Source: Haplosporangium gracile (taxonomy: Eukaryota > Mortierellomycota > Mortierellomycetes > Mortierellales > Mortierellaceae). From it: a DNA stretch of 46,167 bases. The stretch spans positions 1-46,167 of the forward strand of contig JAAAUF010000236.1 of NCBI GenBank assembly GCA_015499985.1, in the 5' to 3' direction. Of this stretch, positions 10,004-21,177 are shown piece after piece. Position numbers and translations under genes: made by a program. Under the pieces are notes generated by a model. That model saw only the letters and a list, made by a program, of their open reading frames with translations, was not told the DNA's origin and did not search any database. Numbering within the stretch: the first letter of the stretch is position 1; each line of letters opens with the position of its first letter.

Positions 10004-13000
10004 TTAAGCCTTGACAGCCTCGGCGACGGCGATAGCCTCAGCAACAGCGTCCGAAGCCGAGATAGAAATTTCCTGAAGCTTAGTAGCAACAGCTGCCTCA
10101 GCCTCAGCAATAGCCTGCTGCTGCTGCTGGACGGCAATGACATCCTCCTTGAAAATCTCAAAGATGCCCTCCTTCTCGTGGTAGTCGTTGTTGACAATGT
10201 TGACCAAGTACCAGGTCTGACCCAACTCGTTCAACAACTCACGAGGCTTGGACTGTTGAGGGTGGCAGCGAGACCACTGTTCCCACAGAGCGAACGCCTC
10301 ATCCTTCCATGCGTCAAAGCTCGACAGCTCAACGATCGTGGGCTGGACGACCTCGCGCCCGGGGAAGACTCCCCATGTGACGGCGTTGGGCTTGCTACCG
10401 TTGGTGTTGGTGTGAAGGTCGCCGGCCTTGTTCATGGCGTTGTAGGTAAAGTTGGGGAACTTGCTCATACGCTGCTTGAGCTTCTCCAACGTCTCGGGCG
10501 ACACAAAGAACTCCAGGTAGGCCTATATGTTCAAGACAGTAAGCATTGGGACGTTAGCAATTGATTCAACATTCCAATCATATCAAATTGGTGGCAATGT
10601 AAAACACAAAAAAGCTGCTTACTTTTTGATAGACATAGCCACCCTTGGGTCCCCATCCAAAGACCTTGTCGTCACTCTTGACACCGTTGACGGCGGGCTG
10701 GGAGTTGATGGTGAGGTATCCAGCCGAGTTGAGTTCAATCAGGCGGTCCTTGATAGTTCCAGACTCCAAGGCCAGGGCCTGATCACTCCAGGGCAGAGTC
10801 AAAGTCTCACCGTGACAGTACTTAACAAAGAGTCGACAAATATCCTGTAAGTCGCTGGGGGAGCCCCAGTTCTGGACTGCCTCATCCGCAGTGTACTTCA
10901 AGTACACGCCATAGCGATCCAGGTCTCCATAGGCGGGTGAGCGAGAGTCTCCCCAGCGACCGTTGGGGAACTCATCCCAGGCATCCGTACGACTGATGTA
11001 CGACTTTGCACGGTTGGCCCAGAAGATGGGGCGGACAGACTCCGCCTTGCGCTTTTCGTCAAAGCTCGAGCGCCAGGGCATGTTCTTCTTGATGTAGTCG
11101 GTCTTGTTGACCAAGCCGGCGCCCTCGAGAATCAAACGAGTGCTGCGTTCGAGGTTGAAAGTGTAGTAGTGAATGCCGCAAACGCCACCTTCAATCAGTT
11201 CCAAAGTCATCTTGATGCCGACCTCCACACCAAACGCACGAATAGCTTGATCGTCGTTCTATTAGGCGAAGGGATAGTAGCGTTAGGTCAGTAATGATGT
11301 CCAGCCTTAATTACCCATTGTGCACGCTTCATCTTTTTTCCTTTATCTGCCTTTTCTTGTCGATTATTGTCGTACCTTGATGGGCTCAATGCCGTCGAGA
11401 ATCCACTGGGGCACGCTGACACCGACAATGTTCTTCTTGAAACTGGCATAGGCCTGAATGGGCATAACACCGGGGATGATAGGGCAGTGAATGCCAGCCT
11501 CGCGGCACTGACGGACCCAGTCCAAGAACTTAGGGACATCAAAGAACAACTGGGTAACAATGAAGTCGGCACCAGCGTCAACCTTCTCCTTAAGGAACTT
11601 CAGGTCCTCCTCCATCGTAGCCGACTCAGGGTGCTTCTCAGGGTACCCAGCCACACCAATGCCAAAGTAGTCGCCATGGGTCTTACGAATGTAACGAACC
11701 AAGTCAGCGGCGTAGTTTAGGCCACCCTCGCAGGCAGTCCACTCCGACTGGCCGTGGGGTGGGTCGCCACGCAGGGCCAAGATGTTTTGGTTGCCACATG
11801 CGCGTGCTTCCTGTGATACCAAAGAGCGGTCAATGAAAAAATTGGGGGAAAACAAAAAAAAAAGAGAGCGTTTTTGTTTTGGTTAGTCTGCTTGCTGCAG
11901 GTCACTTCATGTTGCTTGACGGGAATGGGGGAAGGGGCTGTGGGGTTTGAAGGTATGGGAGGAGTGCGACTGCTAGTTGCATTCTGATGCGACTTCGCTG
12001 TAGTGACCATTTAAAACGAGATCTGATTATTGTCCAATGGGAGCAGCGAATAGGTGCGATGGTGTGACCATGCGACCGCCACAAAAATCAAGGTTTTCCG
12101 ATAGGACAGTCCAATACTGTGCCCATATTGCCATACTGCCATATTCCCCACCGGTCATTTCTCAGGTACAACACAACAAAGACAATAACAAAAAAGTCTT
12201 TCAACTTCAAGGTCCTGTTTGCCCCACCATTCCTGTTGTGTTTTTCACACTTACACTGAGAGCCTTGTCAATCTTGTCAGTGGGGTTGTTGGTGCAGATC
12301 AAGTGCATACAGGTCTCGACACCGTACACCTTCTGGGCATTCGACACGACCTCAAGAGTCGCAGCTGGGCGGGAACCGCCGGCGCCCCAAGTGATGTCGA
12401 TGAATTCGGGTCCAAGGTAGCACATTCTCTCGATGCGGTCGTGCAAGTTGACCATACCCTACAATAATAAATAAGATAGCCCATTGTAAAGCAAAGGCAG
12501 GTTTTAATTAGTGGGTTAGTCCTGTTTGCCTTTTTGTATACGGTGAGTTCGTTGGGTAAATTTGGATCGGTACACACTAGCACATGCAATAGCGGGAAGT
12601 AAGAACTTCAAGTCAGGCAGATCCTCTCTTTTCCATCGATAAGAACAATCTCTTCCCCTCCTTCCTCCTCACTCCACTGTCGATTGCATTATTTTTCCTG
12701 CCACTTGTTAAACCCATTCCTCCCTCTCTCACACTCCCTCTTCGTTCCCCTTTTCGTCAATTCATCAGTGTGTGTGTGTGTGTGAGTGCGTGTGCCTGTC
12801 TGTGTGGAGGAGGAAGGGAGGGGATGCTGACGAGAGAAAGCGCGATGCGAGAGAGAGATTATTTTTGTTTTTGTATACACATCTCATACTTTTTTCATTC
12901 GTCTTTTCCTTTGCTTCTGCCATCCGCGCGTGAAAAATAAAGAAAAAATTGAGCACGCCCAACTAAAACTCTCTTTTGCCTCCAGCAACCCCACCACAAA

Positions 13001-13716
13001 AAAAAAACGAAAACGAGAAAAGAACAGACGGAAGCATAATATGGCTCGTTCCTTCCTGTCCAAAATAAAAAAGAGCGATTCTTGTGATAATGATTCCATA
13101 CAAGGTCGGGGTTTTGATCCACTATCAACAAAAAACCAACTCCTCCCTCTTTTCTCATTACTCATGTTGGATGAAAAACATTAGGTACTTGAGCGTTTGA
13201 TGTTTGTTGGCTGAAAATCTCGACAATTGATGATGATGACTGGGGGATTGGTTCCAGAGGTCAGTGGGCACTGTTTCTGACTGAATTAGCGACTGTTTGT
13301 TTGCTTCCTGAGTCCTGTTGCTGCTGGTCTTTGAAGGAGGAGTGGTGTTTGAGATTTGAAGTAGAGAAGTCAAGTGGAAGAGGACGCCAGTCCCTGTTTG
13401 CCGGTCCCTTTTTTACTCATTCAGCCTTGTGCTCATTGAGCTGAGTCACAAACTATCTAAAAAATATCCCATAGATCTTCCTTCTCTGTCTTTCTCTGTT
13501 TCGTTCTGTCTGTCGGTATGTACATGTGTGATCCCTGCTGAACCGAGCGGAACGAGAAATAACTTGCTTTCATTCATGAGACATAGATATCATTCGAAAT
13601 ATATGTAATATCCGTCGTTAATATTATACCTGGGCGGTCTTGGGAGAAAAGTACTCAAAGGAGAAGAGAGGGCGACCTTCCTCCTGGCCCTTCTTGATGC
13701 GGTCGATGATCTTCAT
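10004..13716 (-). CDS. MTHFR: Methylenetetrahydrofolate reductase (MTHFR)
   Basis: Reduces 5,10-methylene-THF to 5-methyl-THF, the methyl donor for methionine synthesis; cytosolic flavoprotein. Exons in transcript order are 13716-13630, 12458-12255, 11810-11376, 11258-10623 and 10522-10004. Every intron falls in phase 0 and the product is 626 residues, normal for eukaryotic MTHFR. The N-terminal TIM barrel shows [10 protein letters not shown] with the active-site Glu at residue 21, DITWGAGG, and ALRGDPPHG. The eukaryote-type C-terminal regulatory domain follows ([27 protein letters not shown]). The protein ends in an Ala/Val-rich tail. Fungi often carry two paralogues (MET12, MET13) and I cannot tell which this is. 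Intron 1 is unusually long at 1,171 nt. The upstream frame stays open for 110 codons but is CT-rich leader, so the ATG just before KIIDRIKKG was chosen. Confidence 0.95.
12459..13629 (-). other. Long intron 1 of MTHFR (1,171 nt)
   Basis: Runs from donor GTATAAT to acceptor TTGTAG. It contains a TG microsatellite at 12769-12784, A-rich tracts and no recognisable exon. Removing it keeps phase 0 and joins KTAQ to GMVNLHDR, as expected for the family. Confidence 0.85.
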
Positions 13717-15701
13717 GCTTGTATGCAAGTGTTTTTGGGAATAAAAATGAAAAAGGAAGAATAATAAAAGTACTTTCGGAAAACGAAAAGGCGAAGAAAA
13801 AAAAGTGGAAGGGTGATGAGGCGATCCGAGAGAGGGGTATGAAGGGAGATGGAAGAAAGAAGGAGGAAGAGAAGGTGGTGAATGTCGACTTGGTCTGAAC
13901 GGAGAGAGAGAGACTCGAGCGAGGGTTAAGAGAGGAAAAGGAGAGTAAGAAGATAAGAGAAGAGAAAAAGAAGAAGAACGAGAAGAAGAACAAGTAGATA
14001 AAGGAAAAGGGCGAAGAGTACCTTTTACTACCGTAACAACGACCAAGGGTCTGATAGGCTTACACTAGCTTGATCAGACTTGACTTATTCGGTTGCGATC
14101 AAAAGCACAGTCTTTCGTTGACCTTGGCGTGGCAATATAATCCGCGCGATCGCAGATCATACCTTCACGTGAGAAGAAAAGAAATCTGGACTTTCTGGGA
14201 AAAGCAATTCCTGCTCCATCCGCTCAGCCTTCCTTGCTGTCCTTCCACCATCTTCATCTTTCCTCTCCCACACACTTTCTCTTTTCTTCTTTCGCTCTCC
14301 TATCTCCGCGTGCAATTGAAGTTCAGAAGGTCCCCCACCCCACCCTTTTCTCTTCTTTTTTTTTCCCCCAATTGAAGGTCCCTATCCTCGTTTCCCCCCT
14401 TTCTCCATTTCCTTCTTGCTGTTTTCATAATTGCACATGCGAAAAAGAATATCATTCTCTCAACCAGGAGCACAAGACGAAAACAAACATAAAAAAAGGA
14501 ATAAACTATACGCCTAAACTTCATCGACTAGTTTACTTCCTCCTGCCCCTGACAGGGAAAAAGAAACCCCTGGCTGGTCGCAACTCTTTGTTTTAGTATT
14601 TCGCTGGAAAAAATGCCGCACAAACGCGATACCATTGTCACTTTGAGATCTAGCGGTGCGATGCTGGTGTTTCATAGGTTCAGGGTAGTGGATGGTTGCA
14701 TGTGTACATGACAAGGGATATCAATTGAGAAAGAGAATCGGGCTCCTTCTTCCTTCCCTCCTTCCTCATTTCAGACCAAAGTGTTGGACCGTGTCCTCTA
14801 GGATCGGCTTTCGTTGTATTTTATTGGAAGACAGGAGAGTGGAGTGATTTCGTGTAGCCGTGGCGACCGGTAGCTGGACCTACTTTGCAACCTGTGGGCG
14901 TAGTCTCTCTCTTGTCGCTGTCGTTTGTCGTTGTCTTGATCAGGCTGAATTCATTTGATGGCATCAATTAAGAGAGAAAAAAGTGGTGTGAGGTGGGTCT
15001 GCATGGGTATTTATTTACCATATCCTTGCTTCGATGTAGCATTATTGCCAAAGAAAGCAAGCCCGAGAACAGGTTGAAACCGGGAAGGGAGAAGATGTGT
15101 GTTTTTAATAAAGTGTGAGAGACATCCACTTGAAGCGGGAACAAAAAAACAAGGTGAGCACAGACTGCTGAGAGGGTAAAAAAGACGAGAGGATCAGGGA
15201 CACCTACTGTACACGGCAATGGTATGTTTGAGAAGGCAAATCAGATCGAAGAAACAGTTGGAAGTAAGCCACCGTAGGTTTAAAAAAGAGTGGAAGTATT
15301 CGCTATCGACGCGATCTGATTGGCTGCCACGGCCTGAGCTGATATCTGTTTTTTGTGAGTTCCCTTGTTCCCTTTGCTCCCTTCTGTTCCCAGTCTATGT
15401 CAAGCCCGTGTAAATAGCCTGCAAGTCTAATGTCTCTCAATTCGCGGTACTGGCGAACAGGCGATTTTTTTTCTTTCATGTTCGGGGGTTATGGTTACAC
15501 TCTAGCTCTCGTTGACCTGTTGAATACACTCCGCCCCGGCCAAAAAAAACTATATGACATCGCACATTCCTCGAGGCCATCATCTTTTTTTTTTTTTTTT
15601 TTTGTTTTTTCATCTCATTCAGACTTCGATCCTCTCTCATACCCATCCTTCCACTGCTCTCTCAACACAGTCTCCTTCGCTCATAGACACACATACACAT
15701 C
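13717..15701. other. Divergent upstream region between MTHFR and ERG25
   Basis: About 2 kb between two divergent starts. The MTHFR side (13740-14060) is purine-rich on the plus strand, so it is a CT-rich leader for that gene. A CT-rich block on the plus strand at 14210-14430 precedes unremarkable sequence. A T-run (15586-15603) and CT-rich sequence lead into the ERG25 start. No gene or RNA was recognised. Confidence 0.5.
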
Positions 15702-17364
15702 ATGTAAGTATACAACGCACCATAACTTACCTCCTACCTTTCTTCTCTTTTCTTTTTCCCAGGGTCAGGATCAATGGACGCGAAAATACAACAGCAGCAG
15801 GTGGTGACAAGAACCGTTCCATTGCTTCTCTTTCCAGCCAGACTTGGAACGGACGACCTGACCTCGCAGTTCAACAATCATTTTCAGGAACAAACAGTGA
15901 TCAATACATTTTTATCAGCACCCAACCAACAGCAAACAACTGATCAATCCAAGGATTGCAAATCTCACAGCACACACATACACACGCCCACCCAACAACA
16001 AGCCAACACTGACTCTTTTTACACGATGCACAGCGGCACCGCCAACACTGCTACACCGCCCAGAACAATACCTTTTTCTTCCCTATCTATGCACAAAGTC
16101 GCCTTTTTTTGAGCATAGTTATGTGCGCAATACGATGGAACCTCTTATTACTTTTCTTGTTCTCCTTTTTGTGCGACTACGACAAGCGACTACACCTTCA
16201 GATCGAAACACAACGCTCAACTCTCTTTTTTTCATCTTGCACCAGAAAGTCATTCGATCTATACCCTGAGGTGCTTTTGTTACACACTTTCACGACCCTT
16301 TTTTCCCTTTTCAACCTTTCTTCCCCTTTCTTCTTCCTTTCTTCCCCTTCTCACAATTAACCTACGTTTCTCTTTTTTTCGGCCTATGTCCTCATAGGAA
16401 CTCGACGACGACTTTCCTCTCGTCAACATCCTCATACGTCGAAACACAATGGCAGGCCATGTTTGAGGGCCGTAACGAGGCCCTGGTCACCCTGGCCCTC
16501 CTCTTCATCTCCCATGAGATCATCTACTTCGCTCGTTGCGTCCCTTACCTCATTGCCGACCAGATCCCTTCCCTCCAAAAGTACAAGATCCAACAAAAGA
16601 CTATCCAGAACACTGCCCAGAACCAGTGGAAGGTCTTCCGTTATGTCTTGATCTCCCACTTTGTGTTTGAGTTGCCTATGATTGTTGGATTCCACCCTGT
16701 TGCTGTTTACTTTGGCATGGCTATCTCGTCCGTCCCCTTCCCTCCTCTGTAAGTCCTCTTCTTTTTCTTTTTCTCTATTTTAGGTCTCGTCTCTTTATGT
16801 TCAGTTGACATTCAACAGCAAGGAATACTAAACATGTCATACTCCACTTGAAATGAACAAAATAGGTCCAAGATGGCTTTCCAGATCTTCTTGTTCTTTG
16901 TCTTTGAGGACTTCTTCCACTACTGGGCCCATCGCGGTCTCCACTATGGCCCCTTCTACAAGCACATCCACAAGCTCCACCACGAATGGTCCGCACCCTT
17001 CGGCCTCGCCGCAGAATACGCCCATCCCATCGAAGTCGTGATCCTCGGTACTGGAACCATCGCTGGCCCTCTCATGTGGTGCTACGCCACCGGCGACCTC
17101 CACCTCATCACCACCCTCACCTGGATGACCCTCCGTTTGTTCCAGGCTGTTGAGGCTCATTCCGGATACGATTTCCCTTGGTCGACTCACAACTGGCTCC
17201 CTGGTTGGTCGGGCGCTGAGCACCATGATTACCATCATATGGCGTTCACCAACAACTTCTCGACCTCCTTCCGGTGGTGGGATCATATCTTTGGAACTAA
17301 CAAGAAGTACATTGCGTACAAGGAGCGTAAGGCTGCCGAGGCTAAGGGCAAGAAGGCTCTGTAA
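15702..17364 (+). CDS. ERG25: C-4 methylsterol monooxygenase (ERG25)
   Basis: Oxidises the C-4 methyl groups of sterol intermediates in ergosterol synthesis; ER membrane di-iron enzyme. The coding exons are 15702-15703 (the bases AT), 16398-16748 and 16866-17364. Joining the first two makes the ATG, followed by [10 protein letters not shown], and the product has 283 residues, close to the family norm. The three histidine clusters are intact: HYWAH (136-140), HKLHH (153-157) and HHDYHH (237-242). Hydrophobic segments flank them. The C-terminus KKAL fits a dilysine ER-retrieval signal. The 694-nt first intron also holds a second acceptor at 15762 that would give ATG plus a 60-residue dead-end frame. 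An internal ATG at 16459 is an alternative start but would lose the N-terminus. Confidence 0.93.
15704..16397 (+). other. ERG25 intron splitting the start codon
   Basis: Donor GTAAGT directly follows the bases AT. The acceptor TCATAG is followed by GAAC, so splicing creates ATG AAC. A competing acceptor (TTTTCCCAG at 15754-15762) also restores ATG and opens a 60-residue frame that stops at 15943. The intron is pyrimidine-rich near its 3' end. Confidence 0.75.
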
Positions 17365-17867
17365 AGGGTCTCTTGGTTTTTTTTTGTTTCTTTTTGTTTT
17401 TCCTGTAGCAATTCCCCACCCCCCCCCCCCCNNNNNNNNNNNNNNNNNNNNNNNNNNNNNNNNNNNNNNNNNNNNNNNNNNNNNNNNNNNNTTTTTTTTT
17501 TTTTTTTTTTGTTACTTGGTTCTGTTTCACAAGGACAAGGGAAGAAACACAGTGTGCCTGAGATATATCAAAAAAAATGGACTGTCACTCTTGTAAAGAT
17601 TTGCACGAAAATTAAGCGGCTACTAGGAAAAATAGATGGATGTATGTGCAAAAAAATAAAAAAAATAAAGAGGTGACAGCCCTGTTCTTTCGAGCCTTCA
17701 TGCGAACCGAATAAACAAAAAAAAAAAAAAAAAAAACAAGAACGTAGCGAAACAACACAACCAACAAACAACGGTAAGAGGTATCCAAATGCAGACTTCC
17801 GAAAATAAGGGACAAGGACAGGAAGGTGGGAACAAAATCATCCGTTGTGCGATCGATCTACGTGCGC
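17365..17867. other. Convergent spacer between ERG25 and glucosylceramide synthase
   Basis: Apart from the N gap, the spacer holds T/A-rich 3' UTR sequence of both genes, including AATAAA-like strings at 17655-17669 and an A run at 17718-17736. No gene is seen. Confidence 0.6.
17432..17491. other. Assembly gap of 60 N between C run and T run
   Basis: Exactly 60 unknown bases lie between about 15 C on the left and about 19 T on the right, just 3' of ERG25. The gap is in the intergenic space and breaks no recognised gene. Confidence 0.99.
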
Positions 17868-20800
17868 TCAGGCAAATTGAGAGGACTTGGAGGATTTAGA
17901 GGATCCCATGGAAGAAGTGGAAATGGCCCGACGGATCCTTAGACTATCACCACGATGGCGACGACGACTTAACGAGTCCGAAAGGTACGGCTCCACCGCC
18001 TTGGACAGCGCATCCTCTTCTGCGGACAGACGCCGACGACTAGTAGCGCTCCTCAGTTCCCGTCGCTCTCCCTCTCCTCCCTCTGGCTGTAATCCATTCT
18101 CCTGATCCTGATCTTGTCCGACAATAATAGGATCAACAGAATGCGCCTTAGAGTTGAGCATTTTCAACCGACTACTCCGCCGCAAAACGGTTCCTCCAGT
18201 CGTCTCAGAATCCTGAATCATATCACCGTTGCTATGTGCGCCCTCGCTCTTTGCTCGCGTCAACAACATTTTCGGCCGTCCCTTGGCTAATGATGTTGAA
18301 GATGATGCAGGACTATTCGTCTCTTCCAGCATCATCTCCCCTCCCTCCTCATCCTCCATATCGTCTTCCTCATCATCATCATCTTCCTCCTCCATGTTTC
18401 CGTTCCGCTGGCTCTTAATCAAAATGTCCACCACAAAGTGAATCACAGCCAGAGTACTGCTGACGAACGAGATCACAGCAGGCCGACGGAAAAAGCTCCT
18501 CAGTGACGCCTGTGTCGAAGATGGTACAACTGTGTTCGCAATGTTGGCAAACGAGGTCGATGTCGACGGCGATGGCGAAGAAGGTGGTGATGTCGTCGAA
18601 GTTGAGTCAAAGGCAGAGGTAGGAGGAGGAGTCAGAGGGCGAACAGTCGCGTCCCTAAGCAGCACGAATGTCTGATCACGCCAGTCAACCGTCGATCCAG
18701 CAACGGCATAGGCAAACAATGGTAAAGCTGCCAACTCTCGCAAGGACCAGGCCATGAGGAATCCCCTCAAGTTCTCGACCTTCTCGCCCGACAGAGCTTG
18801 GTACATCGACAGGTCAACCCAGAACCAGCAGACAATGTGAAACGCCAAAAAGTTCAAAAAGTGCGTCTGCCACAACAGGTTGAATCCATACGACGCCACC
18901 AATCCACAGCCAATCATTTCGATAAAGGGTTCCACCACCGTCGCCGCTGTCACCGTGTACTTGCGAATCCTGGTCCATCGCGCCCTTCTCAAAAAGTAGT
19001 CCGAGGTCGTCATCGATCCAAGTGTCTGGTACGCCAAATCGCTGGTCATCTCGTGCTTGTAGCCCATGTTGAAGATTTCTGTCGCCACCAAGTTGTCCTC
19101 TGCCATGTACTTTCCGAACCTCGCCAAACCGCCGACCTTGTCAAGATCCGAACGTCTGTACAGACTTGACTTTCCAACAACACACGAGGCCAGCCCAGTC
19201 CAGTTGATAAAGAGGTACATTTTGGCGTGGACAGTGTCCAAGAACATGAGTTCCAGTTCCGATCCAAGAGATTTGGGCTGCACACCGACAGGAAGATGGT
19301 GCACGAGTCCTACACCTGGTTGCATCATCTTGTCGACTGACCGTCCCATGCATCCCGGGTCGACATAGACATTCGAATCCTGAACCCAGAGGATGTCGTA
19401 CTTGGCCGACTCGTACGAACGGATCATGTTGTTGATCTTTGGGTTAATGCCAACGTTCCTTTCACCTAGAAGATGTTCATTTACATAGCGTAAAAGTATG
19501 AGTGACAGAGAGAGGGATTTTGGCAAAACTGTAATTGTTGTTTGTGTCGCCTAGAATTCATTCTGGTGGACCCTGCGTTGGGCTTTTGATGTTGTTTGTT
19601 GCCACGTAAGTTGAGTGCGTGAATGAAACGCATCTCCTTTTCTCTCCTCACTTCTGAGTGTGCGTGTCTCTGTGTTCCTAGATGGTATCAAAATAAAACC
19701 ATGATCCTTTTTCAACCCCTCTAGGGCACAACTTTCGCCGCGATGCGATATGATTCCTCCCCACCCCGCTGCCATAGTGTTCCTCCACTGTTGTAGCTTG
19801 ACACTAACTCAGCCAGACATATGTATCCCTCACTCTCTCCAGCTAAAGGGAACAGCAACAACAAACAACACTAGCCAAGGAAGAATAGAATTCCTCTCAC
19901 TCAAATGTCGAAAAAAGAGAAAAGAGCTGCTCAGAGACGATTGTTGACACAACTTGTCCAACTCTCTTTTTGTCCAATATTCCACTTTCCACGACATGGC
20001 TTCCCACTCCTAGTCCTGGCGGTCTTCCTCTTTCAATAAACGTTGGCTTGACTGCGCTTTTGAGCAACAAGCAATTGCAAGCAGCTGGCCTTTTAAGATT
20101 GCTGCTCCTCTATTTTTTCAGTTGATTGCACTGCTCTCTTCATTTGTTTGTACTCTTTTTCTCCACGGCCTCAAAGTCTCACTTCATTGTATCCTTATTA
20201 CAATTGCTTGTTAACGGGTGAAAAAGTTGTGGAAAAAGAAAAGAGAAAAACAGTGGAATGTAGATGAAAGGAAGGAAGGATGAACCCCTTACCAATAATA
20301 AGACGAGCATCGACGTGCGGGTACTTTTTCTTGAGATCAAGGACGACATCGATGGCTGGATCGGAAGATTGAGCAACCGAGAATATGATCTCGAAACGCG
20401 GGTACTCCTGGCAGAAACTTGATGCCAAGTTTTCATACATATTGTAGTCAACTCCTCGCAGTGGCCGGATGATAGATACACCAGGGGCAGCATCCTTGGG
20501 GAGAAGGGAAGAAGCTGAGCGTTTATGTTTTCCAGAGTATCTCGTCCGACTGTGATTGAAAGGTTGAGAAAGAAGTAAAGTAAACAAAGGTGAGTAACTG
20601 TGCTAAACTTGTTTCTGCGTGGTGGGTATATACTCCTTTTGTTCTCCAGGCTGGGCGTAAAAAAAAAAGATAGAGTCGGGCTGATGGGTTGCATGCGGAA
20701 CTAGATCACTGAAGTGTATCTAGTTAAACGCATCCCTACACTGTGTGATACAACACTCAGGAACCATTTGCCCATTTTTGTCAATCAGTCATAGCAACAT

Positions 20801-21177
20801 CAACGTGCTGCTGATAAGTGGGTGCCGTATGGAAGGGCAAAAAATAAAGATAAAAAAAAGTCCGAAGCGGCGAGACAAAGAAGGCCTGCTTGAAAACAAG
20901 CAAGGACACGTTCTTCTTTGTTCATATTATCTGCAGGGGAAAGAAGGGAAAGCCAAAAAGTTGAAGAAAAGGCGGTGGTGTAGTACCTGATGGCGATGGC
21001 GGAGAGAGCGGCGGTGAAGGAGAAGAACCAGAAAAAGATGGACAGGACCATGCAGACGAGCTGCAAAGTCGAATGTCGCTCCCATACGGATGCAAGGGGT
21101 TCAGGTGGATGGGGGTCAATTCTGATCAAGGGCGATTCGCATCCTGTCAAGTATTCCAAGTGATCGTGGTCGTTCAT
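17868..21177 (-). CDS. GCS: Ceramide glucosyltransferase (glucosylceramide synthase)
   Basis: Transfers glucose from UDP-glucose to ceramide at the Golgi/ER membrane (GT21 family). Exons are 21177-20987, 20549-20293 and 19465-17868; phases 2 and 1 close correctly and the product is 681 residues. An N-terminal hydrophobic segment (about 38-63) precedes the catalytic domain. The signature is complete: D127 (SSDPA), D179 (VQDSN), D273 (MAEDN) and RRARW at 309-313. C-terminal hydrophobic segments follow. After about residue 450 comes a long family-atypical tail: a Ser/Thr/Pro stretch, another hydrophobic segment (VSSTLAVIHFVVDILI), a run of about 20 acidic residues, and a Ser/Arg-rich end. The tail has the same reading frame and no stop, so it is probably real. 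The convergent neighbour is ERG25. Confidence 0.94.

Noticed and set aside
13717..14046. In-frame N-terminal extension of MTHFR
   Set aside because: The open frame is Ser/Pro/Phe-rich because it is CT-rich leader. The conserved protein begins at the ATG at 13716. A targeting extension cannot be excluded but is not supported.
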